Positions 53,301 through 62,437 are shown, counted from the stretch's first letter. The stretch is 64,000 nt of DNA from Nocardioides nitrophenolicus (GCF_016907515.1 NZ_JAFBBY010000001.1:4278001-4342000), one strand, 5' to 3'. Translations and numbers: made by a program. The notes: a model not told the origin generated them from the sequence alone.

Positions 53301-53958
53301 CGCCGTCGCCGACGTACCGATCGCGACCTTCGCCGACGTCGAGATCGACCCGGCCGGCGCGGTCACGGTGGTCCCCGACTACGCCGGCGTCGCCGTGGAC
53401 CTGCCCGCCGACGCGACCCCGCAGAACCGCACCGTCGCCGGCTGGGGCGCCTGGCCGCAGGGCTTCGTCGACGTCCACCTGGCCACCGGGCTGGAGTCGT
53501 ACTGGTACTCGTCGGGTGGCGCGGCCGACGCCAAGAAGGCGCCCGCGCCCTTCGTCGTCGACTTCACCGACGCCGAGGAGGTCGCGGCCGCCCCGGAGCC
53601 CGCGCCGGGGCCGGGAACGTCGGGCGAGCAGCCGGCCACGGTGACACCGGTCGTGACCCTGACCGTGGGCAAGGCCCGGGTCGGCCGGAAGGCCACCGCG
53701 CGGGTGAGCGTCGCGCTGCCCGCCGGCGCGGCCTACTCCGGGCAGGTCGTGGTCCGCTCGGGCAACCGGGTGCTCGCCGCGCGGCGGGTCGTCGCGCTCG
53801 GCTCGGGTGACCCGGTCACCCTCACCCTCGGCAAGCGGGTGATCCGTCGGCTGGGCGTGGGCCGGCACTTCCTCACCGCGACCGCGGCCGCCGGCACCCC
53901 GACCGCGGCGGCGAGCAGCGAGGTCGTGGTGCTGCGGGTCAGGAAGGCGAGGCGCTAG
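50335..53958 (+). CDS. Giant secreted HtaA protein with two HtaA domains, propeller-like core and Ig-like domains
   Basis: A 1207-residue secreted protein. Signal peptide (LVLTLLSLVLALAGLSTVV..ARA); a first HtaA domain at about residues 35-215 (GTVSWGIKASWRSYI; LHLGGWVRFRAYRNDSGSYALDSTFKDLEVRIG); a long repetitive beta region at about 230-630 resembling a propeller (ALEVSARGDVVYAIQFDAAHG; RTALDPETDTLFYV; LAYDAERNLLWAGD). Two Ig-like domains follow near 632 and 730 (VTTQPEDVSVEL; FVLDARSQSVTEGADATFL), then a second HtaA domain at about 838-1080 (VRWQGTFSVNFYGGLVPFWLSAPELVV) and a last Ig-like module. No membrane anchor or sortase signal is visible. It is 79 bases after the neocarzinostatin-like gene and probably co-transcribed. 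Its end overlaps the convergent WYL gene by 20 bases. Confidence 0.88.
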   Translation: MKRLVLTLLSLVLALAGLSTVVPAPTARAVATDLTSGTVSWGIKASWRSYIGAANTITGDGATVTGVTGNVPDGFDFPVLSGSYDDQSRTTVLHLGGWVRFRAYRNDSGSYALDSTFKDLEVRIGPEAQEIRGTYVGYTRDDPGGALHEDVDVVLATLDVAGAAGTSFEAGHTAWDAIPSQGGAGQTLYAPGTTFDPVSIEYDGPGGLPDLAERFDQPGVPVLTEGARWSSGSTVSGGNNAQRALEVSARGDVVYAIQFDAAHGAQNLVFTALDAQDLTPVGTPYTQVMTATGNTGRFLRTALDPETDTLFYVTAKDGAAQDEVTLRTLRFDRLSGAFVPGVVGVIATTASPAVGNLVWHDAAGELGVLVSTAPTATEEEPYRLVRVHPSGEGWDVSRSPVRWPESGDFPGGWHLSRLTAASTSNGMSATLAPFGDDSYVLATSTTSIRVDGVDRYAPAFRLRPTGDGAVEVSGIAGTTARPFDETGTVSYGWTAASAGPDGSAYLHGLNQRLDDYQRVDLVDGAAVARPAVEGEPIPLYLEYGILTSRTAEMLAYDAERNLLWAGDIADPEGRTLKLVDDSGTLAGYRVAEFTGTGGGAMVIETGVDGSLYVPVQSNTAPREFGYRRMVFEGIAPTVTTQPEDVSVELARDEASREVAVTAAIDADLGGDLQWQARGPGEARFKDVAGATSATLRVAATPTAGGSTYRLKVTNDAGTVVSEEAALAVTYAPRFVLDARSQSVTEGADATFLAHAQAGPALTSVVWQRRVGGYWQTIPEDDDNVVVATAEGVSSLTVVDANVDQSGSLFRAKAVNPVGTTYSAAAKLTVTPKRAVPAAGLALDGVTLDWSGSEELQSAPPFGGSNYLSAGVSDGDQTSYRAAAGGVTVVHRTADGTEAPATWATRAAPVAGGVEQLVRLADGHAELAADGSGTVRWQGTFSVNFYGGLVPFWLSAPELVVAADGTGTLTADVDGYGSSMADPQQRTPLDAVADVPIATFADVEIDPAGAVTVVPDYAGVAVDLPADATPQNRTVAGWGAWPQGFVDVHLATGLESYWYSSGGAADAKKAPAPFVVDFTDAEEVAAAPEPAPGPGTSGEQPATVTPVVTLTVGKARVGRKATARVSVALPAGAAYSGQVVVRSGNRVLAARRVVALGSGDPVTLTLGKRVIRRLGVGRHFLTATAAAGTPTAAASSEVVVLRVRKARR

Positions 53959-54898
53959 CCGCGATCCGCGCGGAGAGCCGGCCGAGCAGCTCGCCCAGCT
54001 CGGCCGGCTGCTCGACCTCGAAGTCGCAGTCGAAGTTGGCGAGGATCAGGACCGGCCAGTCCAGGGTGTCGGTGTTGAGCGTCATCCGGCAGGTGCCGTC
54101 GCCGAGGTCGTCGACCGTGCCCCACCGGTCCATGTACGCCGCGACGTCGGCCGCCGGCGCGACCATCCGGACCCGGACCAGGTGGCGCTGGGGCTGCGTG
54201 CTCAGTCCGCGGCGCACGTAGGTCACCGCGTCGCCGCCGGGGATCTCGCGAGGACGGAACCGCTGCCCGCTGGTCGCGGGCACCTCCGCGACCCGGTCGA
54301 CGCGGAACGAGCGCCAGTCCTGCCGGTCGCGGTCGTACGCCGCGAGGTACCACCGCCGCCCGAGGTTGACCAGCCGGTGCGGCTCCACCCGCCGGGTGCT
54401 CGCCGTGCCGTCGGCGGCGGTGTAGGCGAAGGTCACCACCTCGTCGTCGCGGCAGGCCTGGGCGAGCGTGGTCAGCACGGCCGGGTCGAGCACCGGTCCG
54501 CCCGACCACGGCAGCCCCTCGGTCTGCGACTGCAGGGCGGCCATCCGGCGCCGCAGCCGCGGCGGCATCAGCGCGATCACCTTGGTCAGCGCCTGCAGCG
54601 TGGTGTCCTCGAAGCCGGGCACGCCGCCGTTGGCCGCGGTGCGCAGGCCGACGGCGATCGCCACCGCCTCCTCGTCCTCGAGCAGGAGCGGGGGCAGCGC
54701 CCCGCCCGCGCGGAGCTGGTAGCCACCGGCGGCACCGCGGACCGCGTCGACGTCGTACCCGAGGTCGCGGAGGCGGTCGACGTCGCGGCGCAGCGTGCGG
54801 TCGCTGACCTCGAGCCGGTCGGCGAGCTCGCCGCCGGTCCAGAACCGGTGGGTCTGGAGGAGGGAGAGAAGCCGCAGCATCCGGGCGCTCGTGCTCAT
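53939..54898 (-). CDS. WYL-domain transcriptional regulator
   Basis: A 319-residue regulator with a DeoR-type N-terminal winged helix (RMLRLLSLLQTHRFWTGGELADRLEVSDRTLRRDVDRLRDLGYDV), a middle WYL domain (VEPHRLVNLGRRWYLAAYDRDRQDWRSFRVDRVAEV) and a C-terminal WCX domain. It is divergent from the DrrAB-type exporter with a dyad between them and probably controls it. The C-terminus overlaps the HtaA giant gene. Confidence 0.94.
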   Translation of the reverse strand: MSTSARMLRLLSLLQTHRFWTGGELADRLEVSDRTLRRDVDRLRDLGYDVDAVRGAAGGYQLRAGGALPPLLLEDEEAVAIAVGLRTAANGGVPGFEDTTLQALTKVIALMPPRLRRRMAALQSQTEGLPWSGGPVLDPAVLTTLAQACRDDEVVTFAYTAADGTASTRRVEPHRLVNLGRRWYLAAYDRDRQDWRSFRVDRVAEVPATSGQRFRPREIPGGDAVTYVRRGLSTQPQRHLVRVRMVAPAADVAAYMDRWGTVDDLGDGTCRMTLNTDTLDWPVLILANFDCDFEVEQPAELGELLGRLSARIAASASPS

Positions 54899-54920
54899 GT
54901 TCCCCGAGACTAGATCAGAA

Positions 54921-54936
54921 TCAGGACAGAACCTGA
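54921..54936. promoter_or_regulatory. Candidate WYL-regulator operator (TCAGG-N6-CCTGA)
   Basis: A perfect 5-bp dyad with a 6-base spacer in the divergent promoter of the WYL and exporter genes. TAGCGT at 54950-54955 lies 7 bases before the exporter ATG as its -10. Confidence 0.45.
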
Positions 54937-54962
54937 CCGGATTCGTTCCTAGCGTGGTGGTC

Positions 54963-55967
54963 ATGGAGAACAACACGACCCACGGCCCGGTGATCCGCAC
55001 TGTCGGACTCACCCGGCACTTCACGCGCGGCAAGCAGACGATCGAGGCCGTGCGCGGCCTCGACCTGGAGGTGGCGGCCGGCGAGCTGGTCGCCTTCCTC
55101 GGTCCCAACGGCGCCGGCAAGTCGACCACCCTGCGGATGCTGACCACCCTCATCGCCCCCACCTCCGGCAGCGCCACCGTTGCCGGCCATGACGTCGTCC
55201 GGGAGCGGGCGGCGGTCCGCCGGTCGATCGGATACGTCGGGCAGGGCAACGCCGCCGGGCACCAGTACCGCGGCCGCGACGAGATCATGTGCCAGGCCCG
55301 CGCCCACGGCCTCTCGCGGCGCGACGCCCGGGCCCGCACCGAGGAGCTGCTCGAGGCCTTCGACCTCGCCGAGCACGCCGACCGCCCGGTCGCCCAGCTC
55401 TCCGGCGGCCAGCGGCGCCGGCTCGACGTGGCGATCGGACTGGTCCAGGAGCCCCCGATCCTGTTCCTCGACGAGCCGTCCACCGGACTCGACCCACAGA
55501 ACCGGGTGAACCTGCAGGAGCAGGTGCGTCGCCTGAATGCCGAGCTCGGCACCACCATCGTGCTCACCACCCACTACCTCGAGGAGGCCGACGCCCTGGC
55601 CGGCCGGGTGATCGTGATCGACCACGGCGAGGTCATCGCCGACGACTCGGCCGCCGCCCTCAAGTCGGCCCTCGGCGACCTGATCGCCATGGACTTCGCC
55701 TCACCCGCCGACGCGCTCGCCGCGGCCGCCCGCGCCGACCGCATCGCCGGCGCGCAGGTCACCGTGACCGGCTCGCATGTCGCCGTGCGCGCCGCCTTCG
55801 GCCGCGACGCCGCCCCCGGCCTGGTCGCCGACCTCGCCGCCGCGGGGACGCCGGTCACCCGGATCGAGGTGGTCGGCCCCACCCTCGACGACGTCTTCCT
55901 CGACCTCACCGGGCGCAGCCTGCGCGAGACCACCCCGGCCCAGCACACCGAAGGAGCAGCAGCATGA
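54963..55967 (+). CDS. DrrA-type ABC exporter ATP-binding protein
   Basis: A 334-residue ABC ATPase of the daunorubicin-resistance type: Walker A GPNGAGKST, signature LSGGQRRRLDVAIGL, Walker B ILFLDEPSTGLDPQNR, and H-loop TTHYLEEAD. The C-terminal DrrA domain ends VVGPTLDDVFLDLTG. The plus-strand permease overlaps by four bases. Substrate unknown: drugs or lipids are typical. Confidence 0.94.
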   Translation: MENNTTHGPVIRTVGLTRHFTRGKQTIEAVRGLDLEVAAGELVAFLGPNGAGKSTTLRMLTTLIAPTSGSATVAGHDVVRERAAVRRSIGYVGQGNAAGHQYRGRDEIMCQARAHGLSRRDARARTEELLEAFDLAEHADRPVAQLSGGQRRRLDVAIGLVQEPPILFLDEPSTGLDPQNRVNLQEQVRRLNAELGTTIVLTTHYLEEADALAGRVIVIDHGEVIADDSAAALKSALGDLIAMDFASPADALAAAARADRIAGAQVTVTGSHVAVRAAFGRDAAPGLVADLAAAGTPVTRIEVVGPTLDDVFLDLTGRSLRETTPAQHTEGAAA

Positions 55968-56773
55968 GCATCGACCTCGCCCCCGCGACCACTCCCGCCG
56001 CCCACCGCACCCGGGTCTCCTCGCGCCCGGTCGGCCTGCTCGCCGACATCGCGAACGTGCTCGTCCGCGAGCTGCAGCCGGTGCTGCGCCAGCCGGCGTC
56101 CGTGCTCTTCGCGATGGTGCAGCCGCTCGTCTTCCTCGGGCTGTTCGCGCCCCTCCTTCCCGAGACCAGCGACGGCTCGGCCCTGCAGTGGTTCGTGCCG
56201 GGCATCGTGTCGATGACCGCCTTGATGAGCGCCTCCTTCACCGGCGCCAACCTGTCGGAAGAGATCGTCAGCGGCTCCTTCGAGCGACTCCTCGTCTCGC
56301 CCGTGCGCCGTTCCTCGCTGCTGATCGGCAAGGCGCTGCGCGAGATGGTGCCGCTGCTGCTGCAGACGCTGATCATCGTGGCCGTCGTGACTCCCTTCAG
56401 CTTCGACCTGCACGTCGGCGGCGTCCTCGTCGGCGTCCTGGTCCTGGTTCCGTTCAGCGTGGGCCTCGGCGCCCTCAGCCTCGCCCTCGCCGTGGCCGCG
56501 AAGGAGCAGGCGTGGGTGTTCTGGACGGTCCAGCAGACCGTGATCTTCCCGCTCCTGCTGCTGGCCGGCGTGCTGCTCCCGCTCGACGGCGCCCCCGGCT
56601 GGCTGCGCACCGCCGCCGACCTCAACCCGCTCAGCTACATCGTCGACGCCGAGCGGGCGCTGTTCGCCGGCACCTTCCCGGCCGGGACCGTGCTCGCCGG
56701 TCTGGCCGCCTCGCTGGTGGTGGGCACGCTCGGCCTCGCCGTCGGCGTGCGGCGGATGAATCGCGCCAGCTGA
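55964..56773 (+). CDS. ABC-2 type exporter permease (DrrB-like)
   Basis: A 269-residue membrane protein with six helices and the ABC-2 features: FLGLFAPLLPE, the coupling-region GSFERLLVSPVRRSSLLIGKALREM, and the C-terminal PLSYIVDAERALFAG. AAGGAG 9 bases before the ATG; coupled to its ATPase by an ATGA overlap. The pair is probably under control of the divergent WYL regulator. Confidence 0.94.
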   Translation: MSIDLAPATTPAAHRTRVSSRPVGLLADIANVLVRELQPVLRQPASVLFAMVQPLVFLGLFAPLLPETSDGSALQWFVPGIVSMTALMSASFTGANLSEEIVSGSFERLLVSPVRRSSLLIGKALREMVPLLLQTLIIVAVVTPFSFDLHVGGVLVGVLVLVPFSVGLGALSLALAVAAKEQAWVFWTVQQTVIFPLLLLAGVLLPLDGAPGWLRTAADLNPLSYIVDAERALFAGTFPAGTVLAGLAASLVVGTLGLAVGVRRMNRAS

Positions 56774-56780
56774 GCTCTCC

Positions 56781-57365
56781 TCAGAGGTCGAGCAGCTCCA
56801 TCGGCGTGATCGTCACCGCGAACGGCTCGCTGGCCGTCCAGGTCTCCTGGGCGGCCACGCGGGCCGTCTCGACGTAGTGGCCCTCGCGCAGCGACCACAC
56901 CGTCAGCTCGGGCTGCTCGGGGTCGATGGTCCAGTAGCTCGGACAGCCCGCCGCCTCGAGCAGGTCCTTCTTGGGGCCGAGGTCGTAGACCTTCGTCGAG
57001 CGCGAATGGACCTCGACGGCGAGCAGGGGCGGCACGTGGATGCCGGTCTCGGTGAGGTCGGAGCGTCGGGTCACCAGCACGTCGGGCTCCAGCACCGATC
57101 CGTCGACCAGGCGCACGTCGAAGGGTGCCGAGTAGACCTTGAGCTCGCGTGGCACGGCTGCGTTGAGCAGGACGAGCAACTCCCGGACGATGTCCTGGTG
57201 CCTTGGCCGCGGCGCCGGGGACATCAGCAGCACCCCGTCGAGCAGCTCATGTCGGTAGCCGTCCTCGGGGATCGCGTCCCGCTCCGCGACCGTGAACGGC
57301 CCCTCGCGCACGATCATGTCGCCGACCTGGGCGAGCGGCGGTCGGACGAGTGTCATGACTCCCAT
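56781..57365 (-). CDS. Uma2-family (PD-(D/E)XK nuclease-fold) protein
   Basis: A 194-residue Uma2 domain protein: HELLDGVLLMSPAPRPRH, the acidic VLEPDVLVTRRSD and LAVEVHSRSTKVYDLGPKKDLLEAAGCPSYWTIDP, which carry the predicted nuclease residues (Asp, Glu-x-Lys-like). AAGGAGG 4 bases before the ATG fixes the start. The family is widespread in cyanobacteria and actinobacteria without a proven role. It is convergent to the exporter operon. Confidence 0.9.
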   Translation of the reverse strand: MGVMTLVRPPLAQVGDMIVREGPFTVAERDAIPEDGYRHELLDGVLLMSPAPRPRHQDIVRELLVLLNAAVPRELKVYSAPFDVRLVDGSVLEPDVLVTRRSDLTETGIHVPPLLAVEVHSRSTKVYDLGPKKDLLEAAGCPSYWTIDPEQPELTVWSLREGHYVETARVAAQETWTASEPFAVTITPMELLDL

Positions 57366-57437
57366 GGTGCCTCCTTGTCTCCATGCCGACCAGGGTGCAC
57401 CGGACCCACGACACAAAGGGTCCGTCCTCCCCAGGGC

Positions 57438-58418
57438 TCAGCCGACCCAGCGCAGCGCCCGCCCGTGGCCATGGGTCAGCGCCACCATCCGCCCGTCGAT
57501 CCCGAGCACGAAGGTGGGCCGCCCCTCGGGGACGGGCGGGCCGGTGCGCGTGACCGACGTCAGCACCTGCGGGCCCTCGTTGCTCACCCAGTGACAGGCG
57601 CCGTCGGCGACCAGGCCGCGGACCCTTCGGTCGAAGTCGAGCCGCAGGTCCGGCGGCAGGTAGGCGATGACCGCGCTGTGGAACACCACCACCGTCCCGT
57701 ACGACGACGCCCGCGCCACCAGCCCCGGCAGCTCGGTGAGCAGGTCGCCGCGCACGATCGACGGCGGGTCCGCCCGGGCCACGGCGACGGCCCGCCGGAG
57801 CCGGGCCCGGCGCTCGTCCTGCTCGGGCCAGACCAGGGTCTCCAGCCAGGCCATCTCGTCGGGGTCGGTGACGTCGAGCGGGTTGAGGTCGATGCCGCCG
57901 CGCCAGGCCACCTCGGGCAGCCGCTCGGGGAGCGGGGCGGGGCCGCTGACCCGGCAGGGGAGGCGGGGCTCGTCGCCGAGCCGGACGTCACCGGACGCCG
58001 TCGACCAGGCGTAGCCCCAACGGTCGGGGTAGAGGCACAGCCCGGCCGAGGCGCCGACCTCGATCAGCGCGAGGGGTCGGGGCAGCGAGCCGAACGCCGG
58101 CACCAGCGTCGCCAGCCGGCCGACCTCGTTGGTCTGGGTGGCCCGGGCCAGGATCGTCGCCCGGACCGGGCCGTGGTCGCCGTCGGCGAGGAGCGCGGAG
58201 CGCAGGCCGTCGTACGGTCCGGGCGCGGGTACGCCGTGGTGCCGGGCGGCGGCGAACACCAGGTTGGGCTGCTGCTTGGCCGCCGGAAGCGAGCGGATCC
58301 AGGCGAGCACCTCCGGGTCGCCGGCCACCCCGCTCGCCCACGCGGCGAAGGTCGGTGACTCCGCCGCCTCGACGGCGAAGCGGCGGTAGGACTCCTCGAC
58401 CTCGGCGTAGGGCTCCAT
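57438..58418 (-). CDS. DUF2332-family protein
   Basis: A 326-residue soluble protein resembling DUF2332 (SLPAAKQQPNLVFAAARHHG; LIEVGASAGLCLYPDRWGYAW; GTVVVFHSAVIAYLP). IEVGASAGL looks like the SAM-binding loop of methyltransferases, which agrees with this family's predicted fold. It begins 13 bases after purine nucleoside phosphorylase stops, so they are co-transcribed. No known reaction. Confidence 0.85.
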   Translation of the reverse strand: MEPYAEVEESYRRFAVEAAESPTFAAWASGVAGDPEVLAWIRSLPAAKQQPNLVFAAARHHGVPAPGPYDGLRSALLADGDHGPVRATILARATQTNEVGRLATLVPAFGSLPRPLALIEVGASAGLCLYPDRWGYAWSTASGDVRLGDEPRLPCRVSGPAPLPERLPEVAWRGGIDLNPLDVTDPDEMAWLETLVWPEQDERRARLRRAVAVARADPPSIVRGDLLTELPGLVARASSYGTVVVFHSAVIAYLPPDLRLDFDRRVRGLVADGACHWVSNEGPQVLTSVTRTGPPVPEGRPTFVLGIDGRMVALTHGHGRALRWVG

Positions 58419-58431
58419 CGGGCGCGGTGGG

Positions 58432-59265
58432 TCAGATGCGGGGGACGATGTCGCCGAGCAGCGCGCCCATCCGGGTGGCGGCGTTGCGGCCGGCCTCGAG
58501 CACCTCGGCATGGTCGAGCGGCTCGCCGCTCAGGCCCGCGGCCAGGTTGGTGACCAGGCTGATGCCGAGGATCTCCATCCCGGCCTCGCGCGCGGCGATC
58601 GCCTCGAGGGTGGTGCTCATGCCGACCAGGTGGCCGCCGAGGATGCCGGCCATCTGCACCTCGGCCGGCGTCTCGTAGTGGGGGCCGGTGAACTGGACGT
58701 AGACGCCCTCGTCGAGGGTCGGCTCGACCTCGCGGCACAGCTCGCGCAGGCGCGCGGAGTAGAGGTCGGTCAGGTCGACGAAGTTCGCGCCCACGATCGG
58801 CGACTGGCCGGTGAGGTTGATGTGGTCGCTGATCAGAACCGGGGTGCCGGGCGTCCAGGTCGGCTTGAGCCCGCCGCAGCCGTTGGTGAGCACGATCGCG
58901 CGGCAGCCGGCCGCGGCCGCCGTACGCACGCCGTGGACGACGGCCGGCACGCCCTTCCCCTCGTAGTAGTGGGTGCGGCTGAGGAAGGCGAGCAGGTGCC
59001 GGTCGCCCTCGGCGTCGTCGGCGCCGGGGAGCCGGATCGAGCGGATCTTGCCGGAGTGGCCGACGACGGCGGAGGCGCCGAAGCCCGGCAGGTCGGTCAC
59101 GGAGATCTCGGTGGTGTTCTCCCCGGTCGGGTCGAGCGCCTCGGCGGCCGGCAGCCAGCCGGAGCCGAGCACGAGCGCGACGTCGTGACGGGCCACGCCG
59201 GTCAGCTCGGCGAGACGGGCGGCGGCCTCTTCGGCCAGGGCGTACGGCGTGGGGGACTCGGTCAC
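58432..59265 (-). CDS. Purine nucleoside phosphorylase
   Basis: A 277-residue trimeric-type PNP that splits inosine/guanosine and deoxy forms with phosphate. Motifs: phosphate loop VLGSGW, the base/sugar-binding LTNGCGGLKPTWTPGTPVLISDHINLTGQSP, FTGPHYETPAEVQM, and GMSTTLEAIAAREAGMEILGISLVTNLAAGLS. GTG start with TAGGCT 6 bases upstream: leaderless. It joins add and deoC in nucleoside salvage. Confidence 0.95.
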   Translation of the reverse strand: MTESPTPYALAEEAAARLAELTGVARHDVALVLGSGWLPAAEALDPTGENTTEISVTDLPGFGASAVVGHSGKIRSIRLPGADDAEGDRHLLAFLSRTHYYEGKGVPAVVHGVRTAAAAGCRAIVLTNGCGGLKPTWTPGTPVLISDHINLTGQSPIVGANFVDLTDLYSARLRELCREVEPTLDEGVYVQFTGPHYETPAEVQMAGILGGHLVGMSTTLEAIAAREAGMEILGISLVTNLAAGLSGEPLDHAEVLEAGRNAATRMGALLGDIVPRI

Positions 59266-59271
59266 GGCGCG

Positions 59272-59277
59272 AGCCTA
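59272..59277 (-). promoter_or_regulatory. -10 box for purine nucleoside phosphorylase (TAGGCT)
   Basis: It ends 6 bases before the GTG start on the minus strand. Confidence 0.55.
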
Positions 59278-59278
59278 C

Positions 59279-60718
59279 TCACCAGGTCGCGACCAGGCTT
59301 TCCGGGACGTAGCCGTGCCGCACCCGCTGCGGGTGGTCGCCGACGGCCCGGTAGGCGAGCTCCTGGCCGGTGTTCGTGTCGATGACCGCGACCGCGTCGC
59401 TGCCGGAGAGCGAGATCCAGCAGGTGTCGTCGAGGCCCTCGGTGGTCCAGTACGGCTTGAGGTAGGTGTGCCCGGTGGTCTTCTCGTCGAAGAGGGTGGC
59501 CCGGCCCGACGTACGGTCGACGAGGGCGGCGTAGTCGTCCATGGTGCCCGCGACGCAGAGGGTGTCGCCCGCGGCGTTGATCGACAGGCCGTGGTGGGCC
59601 GAGTCGTTGACGTACTGCTCGCGCAGCATGGTCGGCACCCGGTTGGGCAGCGGGATCAGCCGGGTGACCGCGCCGACCCGCGGCTCGGGGACGCCGCCGA
59701 GGGTGTAGTCGACCTTGCCGTTGAGGTCGGGCGCCTGGGTGTCGAACTCGACGAAGCCGTGGAAGAAGGACACCTGGAAGTAGACGTAGCGCTCGTCGGG
59801 GGAGACCGCCATCGGGCGTACGGCGCTGCTCATGTTGGGGTAGCCGGCCTCGGCCAGCTCGCGGCCGATGCCCCAGCGGCGCAGGATCGAGAAGTCGGCG
59901 TCGCGCACGACCTGGAACCAGCGGTCGCCCTTGAGGGCGTCGAGCAGCGGGATGTCGCCGGGCGTGTAGACCAGCCCGATCGAGGCGTGGAAGATCCGCT
60001 GGCCGTCGCGCGTGTAGTTGCTCTCGTGTGGCGTCTCGCCCGACGGGAAGGTCCGCAGCCGGTCGCCGAGCTTGACGACGGTGCCGTCGGTGAGCGTCTC
60101 GTCGACCATGGAGTACTCGATCACCTGGCGCTCGGTCGAGTCCGAGACCAGCAGCCGCCGGCCGTCGGGGGAGAGCGCCATGTGGTCGCTGCGGTGTCCG
60201 TCCATCGACTGCTCGCGGACGATCGAGTCCGGCGCGCCGGCCGTGGCCTTGGCGATGTCGATCCAGACGACGTCGGCGAAGCTGGGCCGCGACACCGCGA
60301 GATAGCGCCCGTCGAGGGTGGTGAACATGTCGTCGACGAACTGGTCGTGGCCCTCGCCCGGGCCGTACCTGATGAGCAGGAAGTAGGCCAGGTCGACCGG
60401 GTTGGACCGGATCGCGGCGAGCTCCTGGGCCTTGTCGGGGATCAGGTCGACGCCGCGCTTGAGGACGGTGAATTCGTGGGCGTCGACGATGCTCGCCGTG
60501 CCGGCCCAGTTGTTGCCGACCCACATCACGTCGCGCAGGCCGGGTGCCCGTTGCGGCAGCGTGGTCGGGGCGGCGGGGCCGTCCGTGACGGCGGCGGCCC
60601 TGGCCGCCGGGCCGGGCTCGGCGGGGGCCGGCTGGGGGAACGCCAGGGCCAGCGCCGCGACGCCGACGGCGGTGGCGGCGAGGGACAGGCGACGGAGAGC
60701 TCGGGAGGACGTCCGCAT
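59279..60718 (-). CDS. Secreted YncE-like beta-propeller protein
   Basis: A 479-residue exported protein. A signal peptide (LSLAATAVGVAALALAFPQPAPA) is followed by propeller repeats (TLDGRYLAVSRPSFADVVWIDIAKA; MALSPDGRRLLVSDSTERQVIEYSM; MAVSPDERYVYFQVSFFHGFVEFDTQ; CWISLSGSDAVAVIDTNTGQELAYRAVGDHPQRVRHG). Function unknown; the fold is often used to bind partners, cofactors or wall material. A long palindrome begins at the A of its ATG, so a repressor bound there would block initiation. Confidence 0.85.
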   Translation of the reverse strand: MRTSSRALRRLSLAATAVGVAALALAFPQPAPAEPGPAARAAAVTDGPAAPTTLPQRAPGLRDVMWVGNNWAGTASIVDAHEFTVLKRGVDLIPDKAQELAAIRSNPVDLAYFLLIRYGPGEGHDQFVDDMFTTLDGRYLAVSRPSFADVVWIDIAKATAGAPDSIVREQSMDGHRSDHMALSPDGRRLLVSDSTERQVIEYSMVDETLTDGTVVKLGDRLRTFPSGETPHESNYTRDGQRIFHASIGLVYTPGDIPLLDALKGDRWFQVVRDADFSILRRWGIGRELAEAGYPNMSSAVRPMAVSPDERYVYFQVSFFHGFVEFDTQAPDLNGKVDYTLGGVPEPRVGAVTRLIPLPNRVPTMLREQYVNDSAHHGLSINAAGDTLCVAGTMDDYAALVDRTSGRATLFDEKTTGHTYLKPYWTTEGLDDTCWISLSGSDAVAVIDTNTGQELAYRAVGDHPQRVRHGYVPESLVATW

Positions 60719-60740
60719 AACCTGACAACGGTTCAGGTTA
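60718..60740. promoter_or_regulatory. Palindromic operator overlapping a start codon (TAACCTGA-N7-TCAGGTTA)
   Basis: Perfect 8-bp arms. The left end overlaps the ATG of the propeller gene; TAACCT in the far arm could be its -10. Form and size fit a TetR-family operator. Confidence 0.65.
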
Positions 60741-60765
60741 CGGGAAGGTCACGCGAGGAGTGCGG

Positions 60766-61218
60766 TCACAGCCCCGTGGAGCGGCAGGCGCGGGCGCGCA
60801 GCCCGGCGACGTAGTCCGCGGGTGCGTCGGCCGCCTCGGCCGCGTCGGCCAGCACCCCGAGGTACGACGCCGAGGGCAGGCCTCCCTCGTAGGCGTCAAG
60901 CACGTAGGTCCACGCCACGATCTCGCCCACCATCGTGGAGATCCGCACCTTCGTCCTGCGGTACAGCCCCGAGTCGGCCGACTCCCACTCGTCCAGGCTC
61001 GGCTCGTCGAGCGGGCTGACGTCGTAGACGGCGACGAACACCGAGCCGATCGGGTCCGGCGCGATGGTGGCCAGGGCGCCGTCCCAGCCGTGCTCCTCGC
61101 CGCCGAAGGTCAGCCGCCACCCGGTCAGCCAGCCGGTGGTCTGCAGCGGCGAGTGGGGGCACCGCTCGCCCATCCGCTGGGGGTCGAGGTTGGTGCCGTA
61201 GGCGGCGTACGACGTCAC
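60766..61218 (-). CDS. Gamma-glutamylcyclotransferase-like protein
   Basis: A 150-residue GGCT-fold protein with the substrate-binding opening YAAYGTNLDPQRM, typical of the family (YGSN-like), and a possible catalytic Glu in DAYEGGLPSASYL. Members release 5-oxoproline from gamma-glutamyl amines or peptides. GTG start with TAGCCT 6 bases upstream. It is the first gene after the subtilase, in the same direction. Confidence 0.85.
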   Translation of the reverse strand: MTSYAAYGTNLDPQRMGERCPHSPLQTTGWLTGWRLTFGGEEHGWDGALATIAPDPIGSVFVAVYDVSPLDEPSLDEWESADSGLYRRTKVRISTMVGEIVAWTYVLDAYEGGLPSASYLGVLADAAEAADAPADYVAGLRARACRSTGL

Positions 61219-61224
61219 GAGGTC

Positions 61225-61230
61225 AGGCTA
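61225..61230 (-). promoter_or_regulatory. -10 box for the GGCT-like gene (TAGCCT)
   Basis: It ends 6 bases before the GTG start on the minus strand. Confidence 0.5.
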
Positions 61231-61258
61231 GTGGGTGAGGTCGTACGCCGCCGACAGG

Positions 61259-62437
<1,179 letters not shown>

